The notes below the pieces were generated by a model, which worked only from the letters and a program-made list of their open reading frames with translations, made no database searches and was not told the origin of the DNA. A program made the translations under genes and the position numbers. From DATDIC01 sp963777625 (GTDB lineage: Bacteria; Pseudomonadota; Alphaproteobacteria; Acetobacterales; Acetobacteraceae), in the NCBI GenBank assembly GCA_963777625.1, contig CAVZRO010000018.1, positions 62,001 to 126,000 of the forward strand: a DNA stretch of 64,000 nt. Reading direction: 5' to 3'. The number at the start of each line of letters is the position of its first letter. The first letter of the stretch is position 1. Shown here piece after piece: positions 16,414-26,200 of the stretch.

Positions 16414-17348
16414 CGCAAGCTGTCGCGTTCCGGCCAGACCACCCGGCCGGCGTGGCGGTGCGGCGCCCCCGTCGAACGAACCGGCGGCTCGGCGATGAGC
16501 TGCTGTTCAAGTACCTCATGCTGGGGCCGGCCATACTCTGGGTGATCGGGCTTACGTTCTTTCCGCTGATCAGCGTGCTGCGGTACAGCTTCGCCAATTA
16601 CGTGCTTGGGCGCGGCATCACCGGCTACGTCGGGTTGGACAACTACGTCAGGGTGCTGACGTCGGACCAGTTCTGGCACAGCATGCTGGTCACCATTATC
16701 TACATCGCCATCACCGTGCCGATCGAAGTCGTTGTGGGTTTCCTGCTCGCCTGGGTGGTCAATCTCGGCGCGCCGGGAACCAAGGTGTTCCGCGCCTTGA
16801 TCACCGCGCCGCTGTTCACGATGGAAGTGGCGATCGGTTATCTCGGGATCACCCTGTTCAGCTCGCAGGGCGGCCTGGTCCCGTTCCTGCTGGACAAAGT
16901 GGGAATTTCCATCCCCTGGCTTTCGACCGCGACCGGGGGGCTGACGGCGGCGATGATCCTGGAAGTCTGGCGCTGGACACCGTTCGTGTTCCTGCTTGCG
17001 CTGGCCGCGCTGTCCTCGATCCCGGAAGAAATCTACGACGCCGCCGTGCTGGATTGCGAGCACCACTGGCAGGCGATGTGGCACATCGCGCTGCCGCTGG
17101 CCTGGCCGGTGATGAGCCTGGCGATCCTGTTGCGGCTGATCGAGGGGTTCAAGGCATTCGGGTTGCCGTTCGCGATCACCAGCGGCGGGCCCGGCACCAG
17201 CACGCAGCTTTTCAGCATCTACAATTATCTGACGACCATCCAGTTCTTCGATTTCGGCCAGGGCTCCGCGATGGGCATTGTCGTGCTGGCGATGCTTTCG
17301 GTCATCATCACCATCTTCTTCCGCCAAATGCGGCGGCGGATCACGTAA
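16410..17348 (+). CDS. Sugar ABC transporter permease (MalF/UgpA type)
   Basis: A 312-residue permease starting at GTG 16410, overlapping the binding-protein stop by four bases. There are six hydrophobic segments, the first at about 32-52 (KYLMLGPAILWVIGLTFFPL). The EAA coupling loop is EIYDAAVLDCEHHWQAMWHI followed by ALPLAWPVM. It forms half of the sugar channel with the next gene. It is of the CUT1 type, which normally pairs with a MalK-like ATPase encoded elsewhere here. Confidence 0.92.
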   Translation: MTQAVAFRPDHPAGVAVRRPRRTNRRLGDELLFKYLMLGPAILWVIGLTFFPLISVLRYSFANYVLGRGITGYVGLDNYVRVLTSDQFWHSMLVTIIYIAITVPIEVVVGFLLAWVVNLGAPGTKVFRALITAPLFTMEVAIGYLGITLFSSQGGLVPFLLDKVGISIPWLSTATGGLTAAMILEVWRWTPFVFLLALAALSSIPEEIYDAAVLDCEHHWQAMWHIALPLAWPVMSLAILLRLIEGFKAFGLPFAITSGGPGTSTQLFSIYNYLTTIQFFDFGQGSAMGIVVLAMLSVIITIFFRQMRRRIT

Positions 17349-17361
17349 GGGCTCCGGGGCC

Positions 17362-18216
17362 ATGCGCAACGTGCTGTGGATGCGTGCCCGCCTTCGCTCC
17401 CGCGTGCTGATATACGCGATCCTGATCGGCGCGGCCGTGTGGGTGCTGGTGCCGTTTCTGTGGGCCATCGTGAACTCGATCAAGGGGCTGGAGCAGACCT
17501 TCCAGTCCGGCGCCATCATTCCATTCCTGCAATTTCGCCCGACGCTCGATTCGTGGCGGCAGGTGATGAACGACAGCGGTGTGCTGCATGCGCTGCTATC
17601 GAGCGTCGTCGTCAGCGGCGGGGCGACCATTCTTGTTCTGCTGATCGGGGTGCCGGCGGCTTACAGCCTGGCGCGCTTCGAGTTTCCGATCCGGTCACGC
17701 GACATCACGCTGTGGTTCCTGTCGCAGCGCGTGTTGCCGCCCGCCATCGTGCTGATACCGTTCTATCTGATGATGGTGTTCTTTGGACTGATCGATACCT
17801 GGACCGGGCTGATCATTTCCTATTCCACGTTCAGTCTTGCCTTCGGCGTGGTGATCATGCGCGACATCTTCCGCGATGTCAGCAAGGAGGTCGAGGAGGC
17901 GGCGAAGGTGGAGGGCGCCACCGCCTGGCAGATATTCCTGCGGATCGCGCTGCCGCTGTCGGTGGATGGCATCATCGTCACGGCGATCAACGTATTCGCG
18001 TTCGGCTGGAACGAGGCGCTGTTTGCCTCGGCCTTCACGTCGCGTAACGCGCAGACGCTGGCCTCGTTCATCCTGGCCTCACGCGGGACGCGGGATATCG
18101 ATTTCAATCTGGCCGCGGTGAACACGCTGATCGCGATCCTCCCGCCGGTGATCCTGTCGTTCTTCTTCCAGCGCTATCTGGCGCGCGGCCTGTCATTCGG
18201 CGCCGTGAAGGGCTGA
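17362..18216 (+). CDS. Sugar ABC transporter permease (MalG/UgpE type)
   Basis: A 284-residue permease. TM1 is at about 14-35, and the EAA loop is VEEAAKVEGATAWQIFLRIA with LPLSVDGIIVTAINVFAFGW after it. I start at ATG 17362, 13 bases after the upstream stop; the longer frame overlaps the first permease. It completes the CUT1 channel with the preceding gene. It ends eight bases from the stop of a convergent hydrolase gene, so the two operons meet tail to tail. Confidence 0.93.
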   Translation: MRNVLWMRARLRSRVLIYAILIGAAVWVLVPFLWAIVNSIKGLEQTFQSGAIIPFLQFRPTLDSWRQVMNDSGVLHALLSSVVVSGGATILVLLIGVPAAYSLARFEFPIRSRDITLWFLSQRVLPPAIVLIPFYLMMVFFGLIDTWTGLIISYSTFSLAFGVVIMRDIFRDVSKEVEEAAKVEGATAWQIFLRIALPLSVDGIIVTAINVFAFGWNEALFASAFTSRNAQTLASFILASRGTRDIDFNLAAVNTLIAILPPVILSFFFQRYLARGLSFGAVKG

Positions 18217-18223
18217 CGCCGGG

Positions 18224-19177
18224 TCAGCCGACCGGCGGCAGGGCGAGTTCCTTTCGCAACACTGCTGCCATCGTGTCCAGCGCGATGTCGGACGCGCGGA
18301 TGATCCGGCCCATGCTGAGGAACCCGTGGACCTGGTCGGAGAAATGCAAGTGCGACACGCGCACGCCTTCCCGCTCCAGCCGCCGTGCATAGTCGATGCC
18401 CTCGTCGCGCAACGGATCGTGGCTGGCGGTGATGACCAGCGCCGGTGCCGTGCCTGCCAGGCTTACCGCACGGGCCGGGGAAGCGCGCCAGTCCAGCATG
18501 TCTGCCGCGCCGCGCATGTAATGGTCGATGAACCATTTCATCGTTTTCGAGGTCAGCGGTACGCCGTCCGTGATCGTCTGCGATGAAACCGTGGTCATCG
18601 TCATGTCGGTCGCCGGATAGACGAGAAGCTGGAAGGCGATCGGCGGCAATGTGCCGTCGCGCGCCATCAGCGCCATGACCGCGGCCAGGTTACCGCCGGC
18701 CGAATCGCCGCCGACCGCGACACGGTCGGGATCGATGCCGAGTGACGCCGCACGCTCGATAATGGCGCGCGTGGCGGCGGCGCAGTCGTCCACCGAGGCG
18801 GGAAATTTGTTTTCGGGCGCCATGCGGTAATCGACGGAGACAACGACGCAGCGTGCCGCGTTCGCTAACCGGCGGCAGACCACGTCGTGGGAATCGAGAT
18901 CGCCGAGCAGCCAGCCGCCGCCGTGATAGTACACCAGGCCCGGCAGCTTTTCCGTCCCGGCGTTGCGTGGGCGATATAGCCGAAGCGGTATGTCCCCGAG
19001 CGGTCCGGGGGCTGAGAAGTCGCGCAGCTCGGCCACGTCTTCCGGGTCCGGCTGCAATACCGTGCGGCTGCTGGCGTAGGCTTGGCGCGCTTCGGCCGGC
19101 GTCAGCGTCTCGAATGGCGGGCGCCCGGACGCGCGAATCATTTCCAGCACCAGCAGATTGTCGGCATCAAGCGGCAT
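18224..19177 (-). CDS. Alpha/beta hydrolase of the hormone-sensitive lipase family
   Basis: A 317-residue esterase-like enzyme. The HSL oxyanion motif is YYHGGGWLLGDLDSHD, the nucleophile elbow is VAVGGDSAGGNLAAV, and the acid/His pair is in ASHDPLRDEG and SDQVHGFLSMG. It would hydrolyse short-chain esters or lactones in the cytoplasm; there is no signal peptide. The ATG at 19177 has AAGGAG seven bases upstream and lies 11 bases inside the end of the preceding gene, so the two are translationally coupled. Confidence 0.92.
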   Translation of the reverse strand: MPLDADNLLVLEMIRASGRPPFETLTPAEARQAYASSRTVLQPDPEDVAELRDFSAPGPLGDIPLRLYRPRNAGTEKLPGLVYYHGGGWLLGDLDSHDVVCRRLANAARCVVVSVDYRMAPENKFPASVDDCAAATRAIIERAASLGIDPDRVAVGGDSAGGNLAAVMALMARDGTLPPIAFQLLVYPATDMTMTTVSSQTITDGVPLTSKTMKWFIDHYMRGAADMLDWRASPARAVSLAGTAPALVITASHDPLRDEGIDYARRLEREGVRVSHLHFSDQVHGFLSMGRIIRASDIALDTMAAVLRKELALPPVG

Positions 19178-19970
19178 GCGCAGACTCCTTCGCCGTCCAG
19201 CCGAGGATCGCATCGGCCACCTCACGCGGGCGATCCAGTTCCGCGAGATGCCCGGCGCCTTCGATCACCCGCAGTTCGGTCGTGCCGTGGATGCCCCGCC
19301 GGAACAGCTCGGCGTAGCTGCGCGGCATGATGCGATCCTGCTCGCCCCAGATGAGCAGCGTCGGGGCTTCGATCAGCGGAAGGCGTTTCTCCAGCTTGGT
19401 ATTGCCCAGTGGCCAGAAGATGCGGGCCGCAGCCTCGTTCGCGCGCGTCTGCTCGATCGGCCATTCGATGGAATTGGCGCCCTCGGGGATAGCCTTCAGT
19501 GCTTTCCAGATGTCCGGATCGGCGCACATCAGGCCGGGCACGGCGTCGGGGCGCTGGGCCCACGGATCGGTGGGCGGCTGTTTTTCATCGAACAGGCCGA
19601 ACGGGGCAATCAGCGAGATGCGGCGAACCGCAGTCGGCCAGAGCGCGGCCATCTCCGCGACCAGCGATCCGCCTATCGAACTGCCGGCAAGATCGGCCCC
19701 GAGCAGGCCACTTTTCGCCAATATGTCGCGGACCGCCAGCAGCCAGTCCAGATGCGTGTCCAGGATGGTGTGGCCGCGGTCGCCGCCGGGGAACCCTGGC
19801 AGCGAGGGCACGATGACGGTGCGCTTCTCGGCCAGGGCGTCCAGGAACGGTACCCATCTCGGCAGACCGCCGAGCCCGGCAAGAAACCCGAGCTTCGGAC
19901 CGGAGCCCTTACGCCAGACGCGGACAGAAAAACCGTTGACGTCAACGGTCGAGGTTTCAGGTTCCGTCAA
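19167..19970 (-). CDS. Alpha/beta fold hydrolase
   Basis: A 267-residue hydrolase of the general alpha/beta family. The oxyanion region is GFLAGLGGLPRWVPFLDALA, the nucleophile is Ser in GSSIGGSLVAEMAALWP, the acid is in WGEQDRIMP and the His is in EGAGHLAELDRP. It starts at TTG 19970, with AGGAGC just upstream. It lies between a luciferase-like monooxygenase and a second hydrolase on the same strand, which suggests sequential ring opening or ester hydrolysis of one substrate. The substrate is unknown. Confidence 0.9.
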   Translation of the reverse strand: MTEPETSTVDVNGFSVRVWRKGSGPKLGFLAGLGGLPRWVPFLDALAEKRTVIVPSLPGFPGGDRGHTILDTHLDWLLAVRDILAKSGLLGADLAGSSIGGSLVAEMAALWPTAVRRISLIAPFGLFDEKQPPTDPWAQRPDAVPGLMCADPDIWKALKAIPEGANSIEWPIEQTRANEAAARIFWPLGNTKLEKRLPLIEAPTLLIWGEQDRIMPRSYAELFRRGIHGTTELRVIEGAGHLAELDRPREVADAILGWTAKESAHAA

Positions 19971-20027
19971 GCTTCGCTCCTGGTCAGCAACAATGAACCG
20001 ATGACGGACGGAGTTACGACCCCGATC

Positions 20028-21308
20028 TCATTCAGCCGCGATGCCGGGCGTGAAGGCGGGAATGTCCGCCCGCTGCTCCGGCGCCATCGGCCGGGGCCAC
20101 CAGCGATCTTCCCATTCGCCGAACATATCCTTCACCTTCGGCATCACCTGCTCGGCAAACAGCCTGGTGTTATAGCGGCAGAGGTCCTTGCCCATGTTGC
20201 CGAACTGCAAAAGCAGCATCAGGTGGCCGACATTGAGATTTGTCGCGACTTCGCGGATCTGTTCCGCCACTTCATCCGGGGAGCCGATGATGACGTAGCC
20301 CTTGTCAACGATTGCATCCATCTCGCGCGCCACCGACGCGAAGCGTGTGCCTGACGTGGAGCCGAGCACGTTCGCCCCCGCCGCCTGCTGAATTTGACTC
20401 TGGATGCCGACCCGCTGGCTTGCTTCCGAGACATAGCCCGGCGGCGTTGCCCAGCGCGCATCGACATGCAGGCAACGGCCATAGAAATACTCGGCGGCTT
20501 CCGAATAGAGATCGAACGCGTGCTGGCGGCTTTCGCCCACGCCGACGAATTGCAGGAAGCCGGCGCGATACGGGTTGCGGTCCTTGCCGAGCCGCGCCAT
20601 CTCGTTCCAGAAGCCGGACATGGTCGCCTGCCCGGCCTTGTAGCCGTAATAGGACAGGTAGCAGTACACGTAATCCATCTGCGCGCACCACTGCCATGTC
20701 TCTACCGATCCGCCGCCCGGAATCCAGATCGGCGGATGGGGTTGCTGCACCGGACGCGGCCAGACGTTCACGTAGCGCTGCTGATTGAAACGACCGTTGA
20801 AGGCGAACGTCTCCTTTTCGGTCCAGGCGCGCAGCACCAAGTCGTGCGCTTCCAGATAACGTTGGCGCAGCATGCTGGGGTTCTGGCCATACGCATAGCA
20901 CGTGTCCATCGGCGTGCCGACCGGGAAGCCGGCAATCAGCCGGCCGCCCGAGATCACGTCGATCATGGCGAATTCTTCCGCCACCCGCGTCGGCGGATTG
21001 TACAGCGCGAGGGAATTGCCCATCACGCAGATCGCCGTGTCGGTGGTACGGCGGGCGAGCGAGGTCGCGATCAGATTGGGCGACGGCATCAGCCCATACC
21101 CATTGGAGTGATGCTCGTTGACGCAGATCGCATCGAACCCGCAGGTCGCCGCGTATTCCAGCTCGTCCATGAAGTCGTTGTACATGTGATGGGCGCGCCT
21201 GGGGTCGAACAGCGAGGAATGGATATCGACCCACACCGACGGATTCTTGTCGCGGAAATCGTCCGGCAGCTCGGTGTACGGCATCAGATGGAACCACATC
21301 AGCTTCAT
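20028..21308 (-). CDS. LLM-class flavin-dependent oxidoreductase
   Basis: A 426-residue bacterial luciferase-like monooxygenase. Typical segments are DELEYAATCGFDAICVNEHH, RVAEEFAMIDVISGGRLIAG and VGTPMDTCYAYGQNPSMLRQ. Such enzymes use reduced FMN from a separate reductase to oxygenate or oxidise organic substrates. The ATG at 21308 has GGAG about eight bases upstream. With the two downstream hydrolases it forms a plausible degradative operon, convergent with the sugar ABC transporter. No flavin reductase is adjacent. Confidence 0.92.
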   Translation of the reverse strand: MKLMWFHLMPYTELPDDFRDKNPSVWVDIHSSLFDPRRAHHMYNDFMDELEYAATCGFDAICVNEHHSNGYGLMPSPNLIATSLARRTTDTAICVMGNSLALYNPPTRVAEEFAMIDVISGGRLIAGFPVGTPMDTCYAYGQNPSMLRQRYLEAHDLVLRAWTEKETFAFNGRFNQQRYVNVWPRPVQQPHPPIWIPGGGSVETWQWCAQMDYVYCYLSYYGYKAGQATMSGFWNEMARLGKDRNPYRAGFLQFVGVGESRQHAFDLYSEAAEYFYGRCLHVDARWATPPGYVSEASQRVGIQSQIQQAAGANVLGSTSGTRFASVAREMDAIVDKGYVIIGSPDEVAEQIREVATNLNVGHLMLLLQFGNMGKDLCRYNTRLFAEQVMPKVKDMFGEWEDRWWPRPMAPEQRADIPAFTPGIAAE

Positions 21309-21372
21309 CGGCCCGTCTCCGCTTGCATCGGTGTTCGGCTACCGGTGAGTAGCATGGTTGGGCCCCTGATCG

Positions 21373-22107
21373 TCAACCAAGCGGGCCGTCAACCCGGGCC
21401 GTCACGGTCGTGTCCCGCGTACCGCCTTTCGTCAGTGGCACAAACGCGACCGGCAGCACGGTGCGGGCGGTCACTGCGCCGTTCTCGTCCTTCTCCAGCA
21501 GCCGCAATTCCTGGTCGCCATGCGGTTCGCCGACCGGGATCACCATGCGGCCGGGTGACCGAAGCTGATCGAGCAACGCCTTGGGTATGGTGGGAGCGGC
21601 GGCGGTCACGATGATGCGGTCGAACGGCGCCATCTCCGGCCAGCCGGCGGCGCCGTCGCCGACCCGCAACGCGACATTCGGATATCCCGCGTTGGCGAGC
21701 GCCGCGGCGGCCTTTCGCGACAGTTCGGGCAGCACCTCGATCGACCAGACCTGCTCGACCAACTCGGCCAGCACCGCGGCCTGATAGCCGGAGCCGGTAC
21801 CGACCTCCAGCACCTTGCAGTCCGGATCGAGCTCCAGCAGGTCCGTCATCAATGCGACGATGAAGGGTTGCGAGATAGTCTGCCCGTGGCCGATCACCAG
21901 CGGACGGTTCGCATAGGCGACGCGCGCCGCGCCGGTCGGCACGAAGATTTCGCGGCGCACGCGGCGCATGGCATCGAGCACGCGGGGGCTCAGCACCGCG
22001 CGTCCGGTGTGTCGTGCGGTTTCGCGGGCATCGGCCTCGATCGCGACGATCATCCGTGCGCGCTGCTCCACGAGAGCCTCCTGTCTGGTGGTACCCTGGA
22101 CGATCAA
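21373..22107 (-). CDS. pcm: Protein-L-isoaspartate O-methyltransferase
   Basis: A 244-residue SAM-dependent methyltransferase of the PCMT family. Motif I is VLEVGTGSGYQAAVLAELV, preceded by the substrate-site stretch IGHGQTISQPFIVALMTDLL. It methylates isoaspartyl residues to start repair of damaged proteins. The frame opens at a TTG (22107); an internal ATG at 22053 would start MIVAIEADARE and is an alternative. Family members of about 210-220 residues fit either choice. It stands alone between an HD-domain gene and the oxygenase operon. Confidence 0.92.
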   Translation of the reverse strand: MIVQGTTRQEALVEQRARMIVAIEADARETARHTGRAVLSPRVLDAMRRVRREIFVPTGAARVAYANRPLVIGHGQTISQPFIVALMTDLLELDPDCKVLEVGTGSGYQAAVLAELVEQVWSIEVLPELSRKAAAALANAGYPNVALRVGDGAAGWPEMAPFDRIIVTAAAPTIPKALLDQLRSPGRMVIPVGEPHGDQELRLLEKDENGAVTARTVLPVAFVPLTKGGTRDTTVTARVDGPLG

Positions 22108-22176
22108 GCCGCGCGGGCGTTCGCCTGGGTGGGGCGGACATTCATCGCGGAGGGTGCGAGAGGCGGGTAGGGGACG

Positions 22177-22857
22177 CTACCGAATTTTACGAGGCGGCGA
22201 TTTCCCGTTCGCCCTCCGAAACTCGCCGGCGATGTTGGCGCGGGCGGGCCGCTCGAATGTGGCGGCCATGCGGGGGGAATGGAAGATCCGCGGCCGGTTT
22301 GCGAGTGCGCCCAGGAACCCGAGCGTACGGTCCTTCCATTCTGCGGCCGACCGGAACCCGAATTCGGCCCGCAGAGCCGAGCTGTTGCGCCGGAACTGAC
22401 AGGCGGTGGCGCCGATCGACGCCAGATCGAGGTCGAGGACCCACAGGATTACCGGGTCGCCGCTGCCCGCCCCGACCTGTCCCGTTGCATGGCCGCCGGT
22501 CCCGTCGATGGCGGCGGCGACACGGGCGATGGCCTGGCGTGGCAGCCGCCCGCCCAATCGTGCGTAACGCTGCCACAAGCGGACCGACGCCGCTTCGTTA
22601 TCGCACCGCCGCGGCAACAGGACGGCATCGTGAAAGATGATCGCGCCTGCTATGAGCCGCTCGGCCCCGGGCGTGCGGAAGATCGTTCCACGCGACAGAC
22701 GGCGGTGACAGGTCCACAACTCGGCCAGATGATCCAGGCCATGATAATGCCGCCCCGGGGCAGCCATCTGCCGCCGCAGCCGTGTCAGAGCGGCAGCCGG
22801 TATGGGCGAGCGGCCAAACAACCCCTCCAGCGCGATGCGGCGGCGCGCGGTACGCAT
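22177..22857 (-). CDS. Predicted metal-dependent HD-superfamily phosphohydrolase
   Basis: A 226-residue protein of the family of small predicted HD phosphohydrolases. Metal ligands are visible in HYHGLDHLAEL, AIIFHDAVLLPRRCDNEAAS, and the late conserved stretch ILWVLDLDLASIGATACQF. Related genes are widespread but no reaction is established. The ATG at 22857 is preferred to the TTG just before it. It is upstream of pcm on the same strand with a 69-base gap, so cotranscription is possible. Confidence 0.82.
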   Translation of the reverse strand: MRTARRRIALEGLFGRSPIPAAALTRLRRQMAAPGRHYHGLDHLAELWTCHRRLSRGTIFRTPGAERLIAGAIIFHDAVLLPRRCDNEAASVRLWQRYARLGGRLPRQAIARVAAAIDGTGGHATGQVGAGSGDPVILWVLDLDLASIGATACQFRRNSSALRAEFGFRSAAEWKDRTLGFLGALANRPRIFHSPRMAATFERPARANIAGEFRRANGKSPPRKIR

Positions 22858-22860
22858 CAA

Positions 22861-23205
22861 GGCTGGGCGACTGTGCGGCAGCTCGACGGAAGCCTGCAGG
22901 TCGCGTCATCGCGATCCTGTCCCGCGCTGGTCATTCCCCAACTCCTCCCGCGGTCCTGGCAGCCGATGATCAACGGGGTGCAGTTTATTACAGATAAGGC
23001 ACGCACGCACCTATTGTCCTACACCAGGGTTTCCCGGCCGTCAGTGATCGGCGTCACAGACAGTGCCGACGCGGATAAAGCCGTGCTATCGGCTGCACTG
23101 GATACTGCGGACCGATTCGTCCTGCCGGAGAGGCGCCTGCGTTATGTTGTCGATCTTATGTCGTCTCGCCGGCTGGCTCGCCGATCCGGAAGGTGACTGG
23201 ATTTC
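22861..23205. other. Gap between the HD gene and addA
   Basis: I see no convincing gene in these 345 bases. The interval should hold divergent promoters for the HD hydrolase and addA; it contains a locally AT-richer stretch (about 22975-23020), but I cannot assign -35/-10 boxes. A 21-codon frame (23144-23209, MLSILCRLAGWLADPEGDWI) ends on a four-base overlap with the addA GTG and could be a coupling leader or chance. No addB remnant is visible. Confidence 0.5.
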
Positions 23206-26200
23206 GTGACCATTTCGGCCTTTTCCCTCATTGCGGAGCCGGTCCGGGCCGCGCGTGAACGGGCGCAGGCGGACCAGCTTGCGGCCTCCGATCCTGCCGT
23301 GTCCGCGTTCGTAGGTGCGTCGGCGGGTTCGGGCAAGACCAAGCTGCTGACCGATAGGCTGCTGCGGCTCATGCTGGGTGGGGCGCGGCCGGAGCGCATC
23401 CAGTGCCTGACCTTCACCAAGGCGGCGGCGGCCGAGATGGCGCTGCGGCTGCAGCGCACACTCGGCCGATGGGTAACGCTGGACGACACGATGCTGGATA
23501 CGGAGCTGTCCAGTCTCGACGTTGCAGCGTCACCGGAGGTTCGCGCCCGGGCCCGTGCCCTGTTCGCACAAGTGCTGGACCTGCCCGGCGGCATGCGCAT
23601 CGGCACGATTCACGCGTTCTGCCAGTCGCTGCTGCGGCGCTTCCCGCTGGAAGCAGCGCTGTCGCCGCATTTCGAGCTGGCGGACGAGCGCGATTCCGCG
23701 GATGCGCTAATCGAGGCACGCGAACGCATGCTCGCCCGTGCGGCGTCGCCGGATCTGCGGGCGGCGCTGGCGGCGATTGCAGGGCTCAGCACCGCCGGGC
23801 AGTTCGGCAAGCTGGTGACGGCGTTGCAGTCGGAACGGGACCGGCTGCAGCAGGCGCGGATGCTTGGGGACGAGCTGATCGTGGCGCAGCGGCGTGCATT
23901 GGGTGTTACCGCGGCGACCGAAGGGGAGATCATCGAAGACGCCGTCCGCTGGCCGGGCGAAGCGATGCTGCGGGCCGCGGCGGCTGACGTGCAGCAGCAC
24001 GGTTCTCCGGCGGCGCAGGCAAGGGCTGGGGAACTGCTCGGCTGGCTTGGGCTGAATGGGGAACAGCGCCGCGAGAACTGGGCGGCCTGGTGCGAGCTGT
24101 TCCTGACCAAGGAAGGCAAGGGCCGCGCCGTGAGCACCTTCGCCAACGACAAACTGGCGAAGGTGCGGTCGGACCTTCCTTCGGTGTTCGACGCGGAGGT
24201 GGAGCGGGTGCTCGCGGTGGAGGGCGCCCGCCGCGCGATCCGCATGGCGGAGGTCTCGCACGCGCTGGTCGCGCTGGCCGGGCCCGTGCTGGACGGCTAT
24301 GCGCAGCGGAAAGAAGAGTCCGGGCTGCTGGACTACGACGACCTGATTGCCCGGACGCGGCATCTGTTGATCGATCCGGGTGCGGCGTGGGTGCTGTATA
24401 AGCTGGATGGCGGGTTGGACCATTTGCTGCTTGACGAGGTCCAGGACACCGCGCCGGCGCAGTGGCGGGTGGCGCACGCGCTGACCGCCGAATTCTTTGC
24501 CGGCGCCGGCGCGCGTGACGAATGCCGCACCGTGTTCGCGGTCGGCGACCGCAAGCAGTCGATCTATTCGTTCCAGGGCGCCGATGCCGCGGAGTTCGAC
24601 CGGTCGCGGCGATTGATGGGCGATCGGGTGCGTGCCGCCGGATTGCCTTGGGTGGAACGACCGCTGGAAGTTTCGTTCCGTTCGACATCGCCGGTACTGG
24701 AGCTGGTGGACCGCGTGTTCGCGGCGCCACTCGCCGCGGCGGGCGTGTGCGAACCGGGCACGCTGGCGCATATCGCGCATCGCAGCGGCCATGCCGGTGC
24801 GGTGGAGCTGTGGCCGCTGACGCCGCCGCCACCGCGGGACGATCCGCCGGCCTGGAGCGTGCCGGACTCCAACCAGGGCCTGAGCTCCGCGCCGCATACA
24901 TTGGCCGAGACGCTGGCACGCTGGATCGCGGCGGAGACGGAAGGGTCAGTGCCGCTGTCGAGCCGCGGGCGCGCCCTGCAACCTGGTGACGTGATGGTGC
25001 TGGTGCGACGTCGCAACGACTTCGCCCGTTGTCTGTTGCGCGAGCTGAAGCGCTGCGGCGTGCCGGTGGCCGGTCTGGACCGGATGGAGCTGACCGAGCA
25101 ACCGGCGGTACAGGACCTGATGGCGCTCGGCGATGCGCTGCTGCTGCCGCAGGACGATCTGGCGTTCGCCTGCTTCCTCACCAGCCCGCTGGGCGCGCTG
25201 ACCGATACCAGCCTTATGGAGCTGGCGATGGCCCGGCACGGACCCCTATGGGAAGCGCTGCGCGAGCGGGCCGCCGAACGGCCGGACTGGCAGGCCGCGT
25301 GGCAGATGTTTGCCGCGCTGCTGGGCCACGTGGATTACGTGGCGCCGCACGCCCTGTTTGCCGAGGCACTCGGTCCGCTCGGCGGCAGAGCGCGATTGTT
25401 CCACCGGCTCGGGGCAGAGGCCGGCGAGCCCGTGGATGAGCTGCTGAACGCGGCGCTGACCTATGCGCGCACCCACCCACCCAGCCTGCAGGGATTCCTA
25501 CACTGGCTGCGCCGCTCCGCGACGACGGTGAAGCGCGAGCAGGAAACGCAGGGTGCCGTGGTGCGGATCATGACCGTGCATGGAGCCAAAGGATTGCAGG
25601 CGCCGCTGGTGATCCTGCCGGACACCACTGCCCTGCCGCCCGAGGACGGCACGGTCCTGTGGGCCCCGGATCCGGCCACCGGCGCCGAAGTGCCGCTCTG
25701 GTCGCCCCGCAAGGAGCTGAACTGCCCGGCCGGGGAGCGGCTGCGGGCGGCGGTCTCGGCGCGCCGGTTGGAGGAGCATAACCGGCTGCTTTATGTGGCG
25801 CTGACGCGGGCCGAGGACCGGCTGCTGATCTGCGGGTGGGAGCCGCGCAAGGGCGTGCCGCCCGAATGCTGGTACTCGCTGGTGCGGCCGGCGTTCCTGT
25901 CATTGGGCGCGGCGGCCTCGCCGTTGGGGCAATGGCCGGGAGATGTGCTGCGGCACGAAGCCTTGCAGTCGGCTCGTCCGCTCCGGGAACGGGCAGGCGA
26001 CACGATCACGTCGGCGCCGGTGCCGCCATGGGCTGGAGCGGCGCCGGACTGGCGGCCCGCGCGTCCGCCGACCGAGCCCGCCCGGCCGGTGCGGCTGGCG
26101 CCCAGCCGCCCGGAAGGGGTGGAGCACGGGCCGGTGCCGCCGGCAGCATCGCCACTTGCTTCAACGGGAGACCGGTTCCGGCGCGGGCGGCTGCTGCACG

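Noticed and set aside
23144..23209. A 21-codon leader peptide overlapping the addA start
   Set aside because: It has the right overlap but no good ribosome site, and nothing such as rare-codon runs or hairpins suggests attenuation.
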